Positions 43,395 through 53,164 of a DNA stretch of 64,000 nt are shown here, in pieces. Location of the stretch: the NCBI GenBank assembly GCA_023391415.1, contig JAEWAY010000011.1, forward strand, positions 62,001 to 126,000, given 5' to 3'. Positions within the stretch are counted from its first letter, which is position 1. Every line of letters begins with the position of its first letter. The position numbers were made by a program, and so were the translations under genes. Below the pieces are notes generated by a model. The model was not told the origin of the DNA. It saw only the letters and a list, made by a program, of their open reading frames with translations, and did not search any database. The DNA comes from Bacteroidota bacterium (GTDB lineage Bacteria > Bacteroidota > Bacteroidia > Cytophagales > Cytophagaceae).

Positions 43395-46295
43395 TTATCT
43401 TACGACCATGAGCTTATAGGTTTTGACAACGTTGTTGCTTCGCGCGTGGCAGAAATATATTCCCGCCGGGATGTTGGAAGCGTCCCATTGAAGCTCCATA
43501 TTTTGTCCCGGGCCATCGTATAGTTTGCTTATCAACAGGCCATTCGCGTTAAAAATCTCCACAGATGTATGTTCGTTTACCGCGGCTTCTATCCGTATAG
43601 CGAAGCGGTCAGCCGATGGGTTTGGTGCAATAGAAACCTGCGTACCGGATTCGTAATAATCGGCGGCCAGTCGGGCATTGCGTGACGCTCTTACTCTGAA
43701 CGGAACATAGATGCCGTTGATATAAGCGCCTGTTCCATTGGATCCTGAATATGCTTTTGCTTCAATATAGTTGTCTCCAACCGGAAAGGTTCCGCCATTG
43801 AAATTACCGCCATTGTCTCCAAAAACGGAGTATGGGGCTACATTTTCCGCGCGGTTGGTATTGTTGAGACTGAAGGTAACACTTCCTATCGCGGAGGTAT
43901 TGGTTTCCACCCGTACATTGAGTTGTGCCGGCAGTTCGTCAAGGTAGAGGGTTGTATGAGCGGTAAGGTCAAAGAGATCCTGATCCGTATCCGCTCTTAC
44001 CAGTACAAACTTGTTCAGGGCGCCCGGTATGCTACGTATGACATGCAGACGTATAGACTTGCCTCTGTATGCCGTGTCGTTGAGATATGGTACAGCGTTC
44101 AGATCATGATATCCTTCGGTAAACAGTCCGGGTATGTAGCTGCCGCCGTCATTTCCGAAAAGAGCGTAGGGCGGAACATTTTCGGCGCGTATCATACGTC
44201 CGTTGTCGTAGTCAAATACGACTTTTTGTATAGTGGTTGGTATTGTTTCCGCGCGTATACTCAGATTAGGAGGCAAAGTAGACAGGTCGATAGTTGTGTT
44301 ATAGAGTACCCGAATATCTTCATTGTTGTCGGCATTGACCAAAATAAACTGCGCGACTTTGGCCGGGAAATCATTAACTATTACCCGTACAGTATCCGCT
44401 CCGAATAATCCCTCGTTGTCAATCGCCGTATAGGTAAAATAAAATATTCCCGGATACCCATAGTGGAACCCGATTTTGGTGGTATCGCTATAGGGACTAT
44501 ATATATCATATTCGTAGTCCCCTGTCCCGCTTATATATCGCCATTGTTTTTGTACAATACTTCCGTCGGGATCATTGGCGGAACCATACAAAAATGTACT
44601 ATCTGTCGGGAAAGTGATTTCTCTGTCCGGCCCCGCGCTTACTATAGGGGGAACTTTGGGAGCAGGCGTTACGATGGTAAAGTGGACAGTTGTAGAAGGT
44701 CCTGCCACACCATTGCCGCCGGGCAGGGAATGGGGGATGGCCGTGAATGTATAATCGCCCGGATTCGCGTTGGTCCATGGTTGATAGTCACCGTTATTGT
44801 CTCCGGGAAAGCTGAAAGGCGCGGAGTTTTCGGTACGTGCCAGATGAGGCCCGTTCCAGAACTGCACACTTCCCGGTGAACCGGTGGGGTTAAATCGCAG
44901 GGCGATATTCAGTCCTGCCGGTTTTACAATGGTGTCCCCGCTTTTGAGCCACTGTATATCCTGATCGGTGTCCGCGTTTACTACAGTGAAATATCCACCG
45001 CCGTCCGCGGGCTTAGTCGGATCATAGATCCATAGCGTTTTATCACCGGTATTGGATTCCAAAGAGAAGAAGAGTTTTCCACCTGCTTCTGTGAGATTAG
45101 CCGCGTGACCATAGGAGCTGGTATTGCCAAAGAGTTTTCGTACAGAGGAGGTGTTTTGAGGGTAAAGTCCGCTCTGGTACAATTCAAACTCTTCATTATA
45201 GGAAGTGGGATTCGCGGACGCGTGGTTGATATAAAACAGGAGGTCTCCGACTTTGGTAAACTCGGCGTCGTATCCATGATACATATCGGCTATAGGGTAG
45301 GTGCCGGTGTTTATACCGTTGGATCGAAATATCTTTTTGCCGGTATTGAAGGCTATAGTGTTGTTGATGACGACTGGGGTTATAAATTCCTGATAAGTAG
45401 CCCAGTCTGTATCAATCATGGCGCGTATGCTGGTAACCTTATTGGTATTCGGGTCATACTCCCAGAGCTCATATTCCATACCGAATAATGGACTTACAAA
45501 TAGTAACAACTTATCTCCCAATGGAGCGATATATTCTATCGTTGTATAATCCATAAGTGTTCTTTGAGAGGAAGTCCAGATTTTGGTAATACCCTCGGGA
45601 GTGGCGAGGGCGAGATCGTCAGCCATTTCGCCCAGGTCTTGAACCTGAGTCATGTACATTTGATTGTCAAAAGGCTGAAAATTTCTTGCATAACTATAGT
45701 GATCGCGTAGTATGGAATAGGTTCCGTTTTCGGTGCCGTCAGATACCCAAAGCGCGAATCGACCATCGTGTGTGCTTGTATAGTCTGTTGTCCCGAAATA
45801 CATATAATCATCCGTAGCGGAGAAGAGATCGATATTGTCGTCAAGAGTTTGAATGTACATTTCCTGCTGTAGGAGGTCTAACTGCCAGAGTTCGCCGTTT
45901 TTCAGAAAAATAACCTTATCCTGAAAAATGCCCAGAAGTTGGTGATACGCTCCCCAAATAGTCTTTTCGGTATTGCCCGGAGTACCGTCACTTCTCCATA
46001 TGGATATATTATCATAACTGACCCGGGTTGTAAAAAAGAAGTAGTTGCCAAGAGTTAGTACAGTTGTGGAATTGTAATTGACTTCTTCATCAAGTTTTTT
46101 GACCAGCACGGTTGTACCGCTTGTACCTTCGCTTTTCCATAGCTCGTCGCCGGAAAAGAAATACAAAGTTCCGTTTAAGGAAAAGAATTCTTTGGCGTTG
46201 TCGGGAATATCCCTGACCAGTTGAGGCTGGGCCATTAGTAGCTGACTCAGCGTAAGCAACGTGATCACGCCGCTTAAGGCTCGTAAATGTTTCAT
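43395..46295 (-). CDS. Large T9SS surface protein with ELWxxDGT-like repeats
   Basis: This 966-residue protein has a signal peptide (LRALSGVITLLTLSQLLMAQ). The N-terminal 450 residues contain repeats of the ELWxxxGTxGT type (DELWKSEGTSGTTVLVKK; IWRSDGTPGNT; LWVSDGTENGTYSI), which are predicted to form a propeller. A PKD/cadherin-like segment follows (VSAGPDREITFPTDSTFLYGSANDPDG). Three similar modules built around a VNADTDQD/VRADTDQD phrase come next. A C-terminal T9SS sorting domain ends it (IAPNPSADRFAIRI ... IPAGIYFCHA). It is probably exported to the cell surface; no enzymatic motif is seen. Confidence 0.9.
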   Translation of the reverse strand: MKHLRALSGVITLLTLSQLLMAQPQLVRDIPDNAKEFFSLNGTLYFFSGDELWKSEGTSGTTVLVKKLDEEVNYNSTTVLTLGNYFFFTTRVSYDNISIWRSDGTPGNTEKTIWGAYHQLLGIFQDKVIFLKNGELWQLDLLQQEMYIQTLDDNIDLFSATDDYMYFGTTDYTSTHDGRFALWVSDGTENGTYSILRDHYSYARNFQPFDNQMYMTQVQDLGEMADDLALATPEGITKIWTSSQRTLMDYTTIEYIAPLGDKLLLFVSPLFGMEYELWEYDPNTNKVTSIRAMIDTDWATYQEFITPVVINNTIAFNTGKKIFRSNGINTGTYPIADMYHGYDAEFTKVGDLLFYINHASANPTSYNEEFELYQSGLYPQNTSSVRKLFGNTSSYGHAANLTEAGGKLFFSLESNTGDKTLWIYDPTKPADGGGYFTVVNADTDQDIQWLKSGDTIVKPAGLNIALRFNPTGSPGSVQFWNGPHLARTENSAPFSFPGDNNGDYQPWTNANPGDYTFTAIPHSLPGGNGVAGPSTTVHFTIVTPAPKVPPIVSAGPDREITFPTDSTFLYGSANDPDGSIVQKQWRYISGTGDYEYDIYSPYSDTTKIGFHYGYPGIFYFTYTAIDNEGLFGADTVRVIVNDFPAKVAQFILVNADNNEDIRVLYNTTIDLSTLPPNLSIRAETIPTTIQKVVFDYDNGRMIRAENVPPYALFGNDGGSYIPGLFTEGYHDLNAVPYLNDTAYRGKSIRLHVIRSIPGALNKFVLVRADTDQDLFDLTAHTTLYLDELPAQLNVRVETNTSAIGSVTFSLNNTNRAENVAPYSVFGDNGGNFNGGTFPVGDNYIEAKAYSGSNGTGAYINGIYVPFRVRASRNARLAADYYESGTQVSIAPNPSADRFAIRIEAAVNEHTSVEIFNANGLLISKLYDGPGQNMELQWDASNIPAGIYFCHARSNNVVKTYKLMVVR

Positions 46296-46477
46296 AGCTT
46301 TTGAAAGTTTAAAAGATTGATTGAATGTTTAATATGGGAATAGTTTACGCTAAAAATTTGTAAAACGTTATGTTTTAATAAAGTATTGAAAAATAAAAAA
46401 ATTCTATCCTGCTCTTATTGGATAAGAATGTTTTTTAGTCGACGGGTTTGGAGATGTTTCGGTCGCGTGCGAAAAAA

Positions 46478-47524
46478 TTACGCGGTCAGGTCTCGCAAGA
46501 GTTTTTCTATATCCAGATGACCCGTGTTGACGCTTTTTTGGGCATACCGGGTCACTTGCCTTGTCCAGTCATTCAGCTTGTATAGTTCGTTTGTTGGGGA
46601 ACTCCAGTACTCCGACAATTCGGACGCGGGCGTTCGGGCTATGGTGTCCGTCACGCCGGCTATGTTTTCGGCCAGCGTAATAAAGATTCTCGGAACATCG
46701 GCGTATACGCTGCCGGAGATTGTGATCCCGCCTTTGCCGCCGGCGCTAAACAGGTCGCGGACATTGGGACATACGACCGCCTGTCTGGTCGCCAGCCATA
46801 TGGCCAGGCGACTAAATTTTTCGGGACTGTTGCCAAACAGTTCAGGAAAGAATACCATGGCCTGGTTTCTTATTTCCTGCTTCCGTTGTTGGCTCAGGTT
46901 GCTCCAGATCGTGATGATGATATTGCTCGCTTCATTATTGCTTTCCTGATCGATCCACCAGAGATCCTCTCCGGGTTTTAGCTGGCTTTTGTAATAGTCG
47001 ATAATAGGGCGAATCGGATTTTCTTTTTTTCGCAACGCGTCGTATGACAGGTTGATCTTGTCGAAAATAGTTTCCTTTTTGTTCAGATTCATGTCGATCT
47101 GATAGCGGGGCGAGTGCGTGACCACTACTTCCGACAGTACTTCTTCATAAGGGCGGCAACGAAACTCTACCGGATCGGCGAGTTTGGCGAAAAGCATGTA
47201 TATCCGCTCCAGGCGTTCTATACGTGTACTTTCCAATACACTATTGCCTGTCGTTTTCCAGTGGTTCTGAGTAGTCGTCTTTACTTCTACGCCATAGCGC
47301 CCGCCAACCACGATGTCTGGAAATCGCTGGCCTCCTATGAGCTGGATCGAGTTTTCGAAAGGAGTGCCCAAGGCTATTTCGGCCAGGACATCGCGAATAT
47401 AAGGTTCTATGTGTTTGCCCGCGAGCAGCGTTATGGCTTTGGCCGATTGGCGGGCCCGGACATTGAGCTCGGCGATCGTCGCGTCCAGCAGTAGGGCGAA
47501 AGCCTTGTCGTCTGGCGCGATCAT
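46478..47524 (-). CDS. Type II restriction endonuclease, PD-(D/E)XK type
   Basis: This 348-residue protein follows a DNA methyltransferase gene with an ATGA overlap, the usual genetic arrangement of a cognate endonuclease. The nuclease core is visible as Asp70 in RFPDIVVGG and Glu80-x-Lys82 in GVEVKTTTQ. The rest does not resemble an endonuclease whose recognition site I know. The C-terminal part (ARTPASELSEYW ... LDIEKLLRDLTA) has no familiar motif. It would cut DNA not protected by the partner methylase. Confidence 0.82.
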   Translation of the reverse strand: MIAPDDKAFALLLDATIAELNVRARQSAKAITLLAGKHIEPYIRDVLAEIALGTPFENSIQLIGGQRFPDIVVGGRYGVEVKTTTQNHWKTTGNSVLESTRIERLERIYMLFAKLADPVEFRCRPYEEVLSEVVVTHSPRYQIDMNLNKKETIFDKINLSYDALRKKENPIRPIIDYYKSQLKPGEDLWWIDQESNNEASNIIITIWSNLSQQRKQEIRNQAMVFFPELFGNSPEKFSRLAIWLATRQAVVCPNVRDLFSAGGKGGITISGSVYADVPRIFITLAENIAGVTDTIARTPASELSEYWSSPTNELYKLNDWTRQVTRYAQKSVNTGHLDIEKLLRDLTA

Positions 47525-48864
47525 CGCTCAGGGGCGAAATACAGATCCCATACCGCTTCAAGTCGTTTGGCCAGATTGAAAGCCAATAGCGGAGGTACGG
47601 CGTTGCCAATGACTTTGTACGCTTGCGAAGGACTGACGACAAAGGAGCCTTGCCGCCCTGTCTCGTTCGCGATCACGAATTCATATTCTGGTGGAAATGT
47701 TTGGATCAGCGCGCACTCCCGGGGAGTAAGCCTGCGCTCCTTCAAGCCTTTTTTCAATTCGTCGTCCAGTTTGCCGCCGTTCGCTTTCGATAGTCTGCGA
47801 AATTCGATATTGCCATGATGTTCGGCCCGGATCGTAGGCCCGACTCCTTCCAGTCTTATCTCCGTCTGTCCCTGACAATGACGACCCATGAATTTCGCCT
47901 TGGAATAATACTTTTGCGACAAGTCGCTGGTTTGTTCGGGCTCTTCCAGATGCTCAAATACTTCGCCGAGCGACACGAAACGCTTGTCGCCCTCTTTGGT
48001 GGTATAGGCGTGCGTAGGACGAGGGTAAGGGTCGTACTCGGCGGGTACCGCTTTTTGCTCCAGCGCCTTTAGCGCGTCCTTTTTCAGCGCCGATTTTTTA
48101 ATTCCGATAAAAATGACTCTTTCTCTCGATTGAGGCACGCCATAATCCGCCGCGTGCAGTACCTGTGGACTCAGTACGATATATCCGTTGTCGCCCGCGG
48201 AAGAAAAATCCTGCTGGATAATGTCTTTGACGTTGGAAAGATTGACAAGACCCTTGACGTTTTCGGCGATAAATATTTTAGGTCGGGTGATTTCGATCAC
48301 CTCCTTCATCCACATGTAGAGTTGTCCCCGCGTCTCGACCGACGCTATGGGGGTAGTGATCAATTCGCCCATGTGGTTTTTGTGTGAGCTGAAGCCATTG
48401 CGTTTTCCGGCTACGCTAAAGTCCTGGCAGGGGAAACCGCCCGTGACGATGTCTATCTTGTCCGGAAACACGTTGATTCCTTCGCGGTGTTTTTTGACCA
48501 GGTCGACGACGCTTTCCTGATAAAAGGTGCCGGGATCGTGGCCCCGCCGCGAAAAGAAATGATTCCACGCTTTTCTGGCTGAGTCCAATATGTCGTTGGC
48601 GAATACGGTTTTGAAGCGGGTCTTTTTCAGACGTACAAAGCCATTGTCCAACTCATGGTCGATAAAGTCGGGCGATTGCTTTTCATTGACCGAAGATCGG
48701 AAAACTGAAAAACCGCCTTCAAAACCCAGGTCCATGCCTCCACAGCCTGAAAACAATGAAAGCACGCGCAGTTCGCCGGTTTCCTTGCCGGATGGCGCTT
48801 TTTGAGATTGGCGTTTACTCTGAGGTGTGTCTATTACGTGTATGTCGCTATCCGATACTTTCAT
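47521..48864 (-). CDS. DNA (cytosine-5) methyltransferase
   Basis: The m5C methyltransferase of the restriction-modification set. Motif I is LFSGCGGMDLGFEGG, motif IV with catalytic Cys is GGFPCQDFS, motif VI is FIAENVKGL, motif VIII includes QSRERVIFIG, and motif X is YKVIGNAVPPLLA; the segment between VIII and X (GRHCQGQTEIRLEGVGPTIRAEHHG) holds the target-recognition region. I chose the ATG at 48864 (447 residues). A longer frame reaches a TTG abutting the vsr stop, but that extension has no family similarity. The recognition sequence cannot be told from sequence. Confidence 0.93.
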   Translation of the reverse strand: MKVSDSDIHVIDTPQSKRQSQKAPSGKETGELRVLSLFSGCGGMDLGFEGGFSVFRSSVNEKQSPDFIDHELDNGFVRLKKTRFKTVFANDILDSARKAWNHFFSRRGHDPGTFYQESVVDLVKKHREGINVFPDKIDIVTGGFPCQDFSVAGKRNGFSSHKNHMGELITTPIASVETRGQLYMWMKEVIEITRPKIFIAENVKGLVNLSNVKDIIQQDFSSAGDNGYIVLSPQVLHAADYGVPQSRERVIFIGIKKSALKKDALKALEQKAVPAEYDPYPRPTHAYTTKEGDKRFVSLGEVFEHLEEPEQTSDLSQKYYSKAKFMGRHCQGQTEIRLEGVGPTIRAEHHGNIEFRRLSKANGGKLDDELKKGLKERRLTPRECALIQTFPPEYEFVIANETGRQGSFVVSPSQAYKVIGNAVPPLLAFNLAKRLEAVWDLYFAPER

Positions 48865-49032
48865 AGTTTTCGATCTTGTCACCGCTCGTTTCAGAAACGT
48901 ATAATTCGCTTTGCTTATGTATGATAATGAGAATGTCGCGCTCTCGTGTCCTTGTGCCGATTGAACTGACTTTCGGGATAAGCCAACCAGGTATTTTTTT
49001 TTCAAAATACGTATACAAACGGCAAATATCAA

Positions 49033-49452
49033 TTAAAAAGAGCGTATTTTCTCTACAAGCTTTCCAAGCGTCTCGTCGCGCCGGGATTTTTTGAGCTGGC
49101 ACTCCCAGACTATCAGCACCCGCCATCCCGCTCTCTCGAGCAAGTTGATATTTTTTCTATCCCGCTCCATGTTGCGGTCGATCTTCGCCTGCCAGAATTC
49201 GGGATTGGTCTTGGGCATCACATATATTCGACAACCTTCATGACCATGCCAGAAACACCCGTTGACGAGCACCACCGTTTTGTATTTCGTCAGTTTGACG
49301 TCGGGTTTTCCCGGCAGGCTTTTATCGTTGATACGAAATCGAAATCCATTTTGAAACAGGTGCTTGCGAACCAGTAGCTCCGGTTTGGTATTGGCGCTTT
49401 TGACCGCGCTCATGATTTCACTTCTTCTCTCGGGAGATACGTTGTCGGCCAT
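49033..49452 (-). CDS. vsr: Very-short-patch repair endonuclease Vsr
   Basis: Nicks DNA at T:G mismatches that arise when 5-methylcytosine deaminates, protecting the methylase target from mutation. All landmarks of Vsr are present: SPERRSEIMSAVKSANTKPE, the catalytic-Asp block LPGKPDVKL, NGCFWHGHEGCRI with zinc ligands, and NPEFWQAKIDRNMERDR. The ATG at 49452 (139 residues) matches the family N-terminus; a longer reading adds 35 unrelated residues. It stands upstream of the m5C methylase on the same strand, as expected. Confidence 0.93.
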   Translation of the reverse strand: MADNVSPERRSEIMSAVKSANTKPELLVRKHLFQNGFRFRINDKSLPGKPDVKLTKYKTVVLVNGCFWHGHEGCRIYVMPKTNPEFWQAKIDRNMERDRKNINLLERAGWRVLIVWECQLKKSRRDETLGKLVEKIRSF

Positions 49453-49756
49453 CTGTAAAGTAGTTTGCGTTAGGATAACACACGCCGCGGAGTTCAAAGG
49501 TTCCCCTGGCATGTGATCGCGTATTGCTCCAGGTTGGCTGAAAGATAGTATTGACAAGGGTAAAAATAAGGATTTTTATCGGGATCGTCGAACCGGGTCG
49601 CGAAGGGCGATAAAAGCTTATTACCTGTTTTGGGGGCTCGGTGAAATCATAGTGGTGACCGTGCATTTACATTCAGCGTTGTTTCGGAAAAAGGAGTTTT
49701 AGTTTCGCGAGGATTCAAAAGCTCCCCGCGAAAGTGATCGGTCGCGAAGAAGTATT
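49453..49756. other. Intergenic, no gene seen
   Basis: About 300 bases separate vsr from the MFS gene end. I find no convincing gene, repeat or RNA. It must contain the promoter of the restriction-modification operon. Confidence 0.5.
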
Positions 49757-51025
49757 TTACGCGGTGGTGGGCGCGTCCAGCGCGGATCGGACGGCTTCCT
49801 TGTCTTTTTTGATGATTAGCTTGTCCACCTTACGCGTCAGTAGTATGGAGACCAGCGATATCGCGACGACCGTATAGCCCACTATATCGTAGTGTTCCAG
49901 CGGACTGAACTTATTTTGCTGATAGACGATAAGTCCGGCGATTGTCGCGGCGATTCCGCCGGCTATTTGTTGCAACGACGAGTTGATACTCATAAAGGCT
50001 CCCCGATCCCTTGTTTCCGGGACGGCGGAGATGAGCGCCGATGAAGGCACCATCCTGCTCATAATTCCTATCATCATGAATATGTTGACCACCAATACCC
50101 ATATAAAGGGTGTGACGGAAAGATTCGTATAGATAATGCTTATGACCATGAGTATGATCGTAGCGCCTGCAAATAGTTTGTACTTGTCCATTTTGTCGCT
50201 CATTTTGCCTATGAGCGGCATAAGTAGTAGCGAGCTTAATCCGGAGGCCATAAATAAGAAAGGCAATTGTTCGTTGCTTATTCCCAGATTATTTACGGCG
50301 AATACCGTTCCGTAAGGCATCATCATAAATCCGCCTACGGATAATACGGCGGTAGCCAGGAAGCCGACATGGTACGATCTCTTTTTTAAGGTTTGCGCCA
50401 AATGCCTGATCGCGTTTTTCTGTACTTTCATTCCCAGGTGGGCGTCTACCGGTTTTAGCCGCGCGGCTATGAGCGCGCCTATGATCGCGGCCAGTCCCGC
50501 GATGAAGAGGAAGGGCGCCTCCCAGCCCATCTTATTGGCTATATACAGTCCGATAGGAATGCCTAAAACCTGGCTGGCGCCAAAACCCATTTGTACAAAG
50601 CCCATTACCCTGCCTCTCTTTTCCAAAGAAAACAAATCTGTAATAATGGCCATTGATATGGAGCCTATGACGCCTCCAAACAAGCCAGTGACGATTCTGG
50701 CGGCTACCAGCGTGTAAAACGTATTGGCGATTCCGCAAAAAATGGTGCCGACAATGAAGCCTGTATAGAAAAACAGCAACAGCTTTTTCCTATCATACTT
50801 GTCCGCGAAACCGGCTGTTAGAAGTCCGGAAATCCCCGCGCTGAACGCGTACGCGGACACTACCACGCCAAAGGATGAGGCTTGCATGTTCATCGACTTG
50901 ATGAGCAGGTCGCCCAAAGGAGACATGACCATAAAATCCAGGATAACGGTAAACTGACTGATAGCCAATATAAAGATTACAAATTTTTCGTATCCTGTAA
51001 AGGACGCGTTTTTTCTTGTATGCAT
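49757..51025 (-). CDS. MFS drug/proton antiporter-like transporter
   Basis: A 422-residue major-facilitator protein with about 12 membrane helices. The first helix carries the DHA1-type LDFMVMSPLGD, followed by the GFADKYDRKK loop (motif A between helices 2 and 3) and GLFGGVIGSISMAII. The second half has a MPLIGKMSDKMDKYK loop, the repeat of motif A. It resembles bicyclomycin/chloramphenicol-type exporters; the substrate is unknown. I chose the ATG at 51025 (MHTRKNASFTGYEKF), because the 38 residues read upstream are basic and not typical. Confidence 0.9.
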   Translation of the reverse strand: MHTRKNASFTGYEKFVIFILAISQFTVILDFMVMSPLGDLLIKSMNMQASSFGVVVSAYAFSAGISGLLTAGFADKYDRKKLLLFFYTGFIVGTIFCGIANTFYTLVAARIVTGLFGGVIGSISMAIITDLFSLEKRGRVMGFVQMGFGASQVLGIPIGLYIANKMGWEAPFLFIAGLAAIIGALIAARLKPVDAHLGMKVQKNAIRHLAQTLKKRSYHVGFLATAVLSVGGFMMMPYGTVFAVNNLGISNEQLPFLFMASGLSSLLLMPLIGKMSDKMDKYKLFAGATIILMVISIIYTNLSVTPFIWVLVVNIFMMIGIMSRMVPSSALISAVPETRDRGAFMSINSSLQQIAGGIAATIAGLIVYQQNKFSPLEHYDIVGYTVVAISLVSILLTRKVDKLIIKKDKEAVRSALDAPTTA

Positions 51026-51452
51026 AGAAGGTATACTACTTTTGTCATTGAATCCGGACGACGCGGGGGGTATGGCTTTTCGCCTTATCCGAGCTATGGC
51101 TAGTCTGTTCGTTTTTTTGGTATTCCATAACGTCGTCATCCGGTAATGGCCAAGTTTGTATTCCGATTCGTTTTCATGTATGTCATATATTTCAACTACC
51201 GATCAGCTATTCAGTTCCATATTTTATGGATTTGTTTTCTGAAACAACTGGCTTGTCCCTGGCGCTGGCGTAAAAGGATTCCTGATATGTATATGTTGGG
51301 AGTGACGTTTACGCGGAGGCGAATTTAATCTATAAACACCGTGTTGTAAAAAATCTTCGCGATTGTTTCGATCCGTATTGGGCCTTGACTCCCATATGCC
51401 CGATGCTCAAACTTCTGCTTGGTCGCCGAGATTTCAGAGATGGATTTCCCTG
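51026..51452. other. Intergenic, no gene seen
   Basis: About 430 bases lie between the MFS start and the end of the membrane-protein gene. Short frames exist, but none has a recognisable protein pattern. I see no strong hairpin. Confidence 0.5.
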
Positions 51453-51995
51453 CTAAATCGTCTGCGAAGCGTCGAGATACCCCGCGACGCTCATTAAAAC
51501 GATCAAAACCAGCAAAAAAAGAGCTATTAGGTCAATCGCTTTCTTTTCAAGTATATACAAGGTCCATAAAGTTCCGATAAACAGGAAAATCCACCAAATG
51601 GCTTCGGGATAGCCCATAATGTGTTCCATAAAGGAGAGTTTGGTGTAAATGAAACCATCGATTGAGCCTGTCGCGGCGGCAAAGGTGGACAATACAGACA
51701 AGCCTGGAATCAGGAGTCCCAACTTCAAAAAACCGTACCTCTCTTTGGTAAAGGCGTCGCGTATGGGTAGGAGCGCCAATCCCATAATAAGACCCCGGAC
51801 AATTTGCAAGCAAGGTCCCAGCGCGACTAATGGAGCGGTGGCCGGTTTCATAAACAGGGACATTGTACCGCTTGACAGGTATCCGGCATAATTGAACAAG
51901 CTACTTGCGGATATGCCCGCTATGAAGTACGCGATGGTATGCGCGGCGATAACCCGCCATACAAATTTGAAACTCTCATTGACTCTACCCGCCAT
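51453..51995 (-). CDS. Predicted integral membrane protein, function unknown
   Basis: A 180-residue protein with about five hydrophobic segments (WRVIAAHTIAYFIAGISASSLF; PLVALGPCLQIVRGLIMGLALL; LKLGLLIPGLSVLSTFAAATG; EAIWWIFLFIGTLWTLYIL; LIALFLLVLIVLMSVAGYL). I do not recognise a family. It stands alone on the minus strand between the MFS gene and the RAYT gene. Confidence 0.75.
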   Translation of the reverse strand: MAGRVNESFKFVWRVIAAHTIAYFIAGISASSLFNYAGYLSSGTMSLFMKPATAPLVALGPCLQIVRGLIMGLALLPIRDAFTKERYGFLKLGLLIPGLSVLSTFAAATGSIDGFIYTKLSFMEHIMGYPEAIWWIFLFIGTLWTLYILEKKAIDLIALFLLVLIVLMSVAGYLDASQTI

Positions 51996-52107
51996 ATTTT
52001 TTCACTTCTTTAAGTCCCTTGTCGGATGGTCGCGATCCCAACGCGTTATTGCAGGCTTTTCGAGTCGCGCGCGTTTTGAAGAGCGGAACCTTTACAAATA
52101 CAATGTG

Positions 52108-52638
52108 TCAAATATAGCTGCTTAATTCCAATCTGGGTTTTCTCAGGCCAAGAATATCTCCCGCGCTACTGTTGATATAATCTTCTTCTTTTTCTACAAT
52201 ACCGGCTCGTACCGGATTCAGATGTATATAGTTGGCTTTGGTATTAAAAAAATGGTGGCTTCTAATTTCCGCTCCATGATATCCTTCTTCCCAAAACCAT
52301 ATTCCGCCTTGATAACTCAGTGTTTGTAAGAGCCATTTTTTTCGACTTTCCGCTGTGTTGAGTGATATGGTATTGTAGATGCTTTTGGCGGTATATTTCT
52401 TAAAATCTCTGACTATATCGCTTAAGTTTTCGTTTCGGGCTCTTGCTATCAAGTGAATATGATTGCTCATGACCACCCAAGCGTATAGTTCAAGTCCCTT
52501 TTGGCGTTGGCAATAATGAAGGCTGTTCAACAATTCATCGACATAGATTTGTCGGGTAAATACATCAACCCATTGATGTACTGTAAAAGTCATAAAGTGA
52601 ACAGCTCCCTGATCCTTTATGGTATACGCGTAGCCCAT
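52108..52638 (-). CDS. REP-associated tyrosine transposase (RAYT)
   Basis: A 176-residue Y1/HUH single-strand transposase of the IS200-like fold. The metal-binding pair is in MSNHIHLIA, and the catalytic Tyr is in VRDFKKYTAKSIY; the C-terminal half has the RAYT-type GGIWFWEEGYHGAEIRS and NYIHLNPVRAGIV. I chose the ATG at 52638 (MGYAYTIKDQG) over the longer reading. RAYTs are domesticated transposases that act on REP hairpins, and two such elements lie just beyond its 5' end. Confidence 0.92.
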   Translation of the reverse strand: MGYAYTIKDQGAVHFMTFTVHQWVDVFTRQIYVDELLNSLHYCQRQKGLELYAWVVMSNHIHLIARARNENLSDIVRDFKKYTAKSIYNTISLNTAESRKKWLLQTLSYQGGIWFWEEGYHGAEIRSHHFFNTKANYIHLNPVRAGIVEKEEDYINSSAGDILGLRKPRLELSSYI

Positions 52639-52741
52639 TGTTAGCTGATTGATTTTAGAAGAAAGAACTGGCAAAGGTATTAAAAAAAATAGACTTTTAT
52701 GAAAAATAAGGTGGATTAACAGATGCTTAACGCTGTTCGAA

Positions 52742-52870
52742 CGCTCTTCGGGATTTGCAATCCCGAAGTCCTATCGTAGGTTCTTTGAACCGTTTTTCTG
52801 TGGTTTTGCGCGAAAGACGGATTACAAATCCGGGGATAAGGCTTCGGAGTTACAAACTCCGAAGAGCGGG
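52742..52870. repeat. REP-like palindromic element, copy A
   Basis: About 128 bases with nested palindromes: a first hairpin (CTTCGGGATTTGCAATCCCGAAG), an internal GGATTACAAATCC hairpin, and a last hairpin (CTTCGGAGTTACAAACTCCGAAG). The outer ends CGCTCTTCGG and CCGAAGAGCG pair with each other. It is about 85% identical by eye to copy B, in the same orientation. Presumed substrate of the adjacent RAYT. Confidence 0.88.
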
Positions 52871-52978
52871 TTTATAATTTAATTCTTCAAGAAATGTTTT
52901 ATTTAAATAATCTCTGTAATTTTTTTGGTTCATATGCGGAATGTGGGGATAAATGTCGTACAACTATCAAATATACTG

Positions 52979-53107
52979 CGCTTTTCGAGATTTTCAATCC
53001 CGAAGTCCTATCGTAGGTTCTTCGAACCGTTTTCTATTGACTTTGTACAAAAGACGGATTACAAATCCGTGGATAGGGCTTCGGAGTTGCAAACTCCGAA
53101 GAGCGGG
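52979..53107. repeat. REP-like palindromic element, copy B
   Basis: Second copy of the element at 52742, sharing AATCCCGAAGTCCTATCGTA, GACGGATTACAAATCC and GGCTTCGGAGTT and ending in the same CTCCGAAGAGCGGG. Its first hairpin has partly decayed (TTTTCGAGATTTTC in place of CTTCGGGATTTGC). About 110 bases of unrelated A/T-rich DNA separate the copies. Confidence 0.88.
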
Positions 53108-53164
53108 TCCGCGTACAACTCAGTGAATGTAAATCAGTATCTGTCTTAGGGTGGAAAAACAGAT

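Noticed and set aside
48865..49032. Longer methyltransferase start at a TTG next to the vsr stop
   Set aside because: The extra 56 residues lack any methylase similarity and the ATG at 48864 gives a normal N-terminus.
52742..53107. CRISPR array
   Set aside because: Only two copies, each itself palindromic and about 128 bases, with no regular spacers and no cas genes; they fit REP/RAYT elements.
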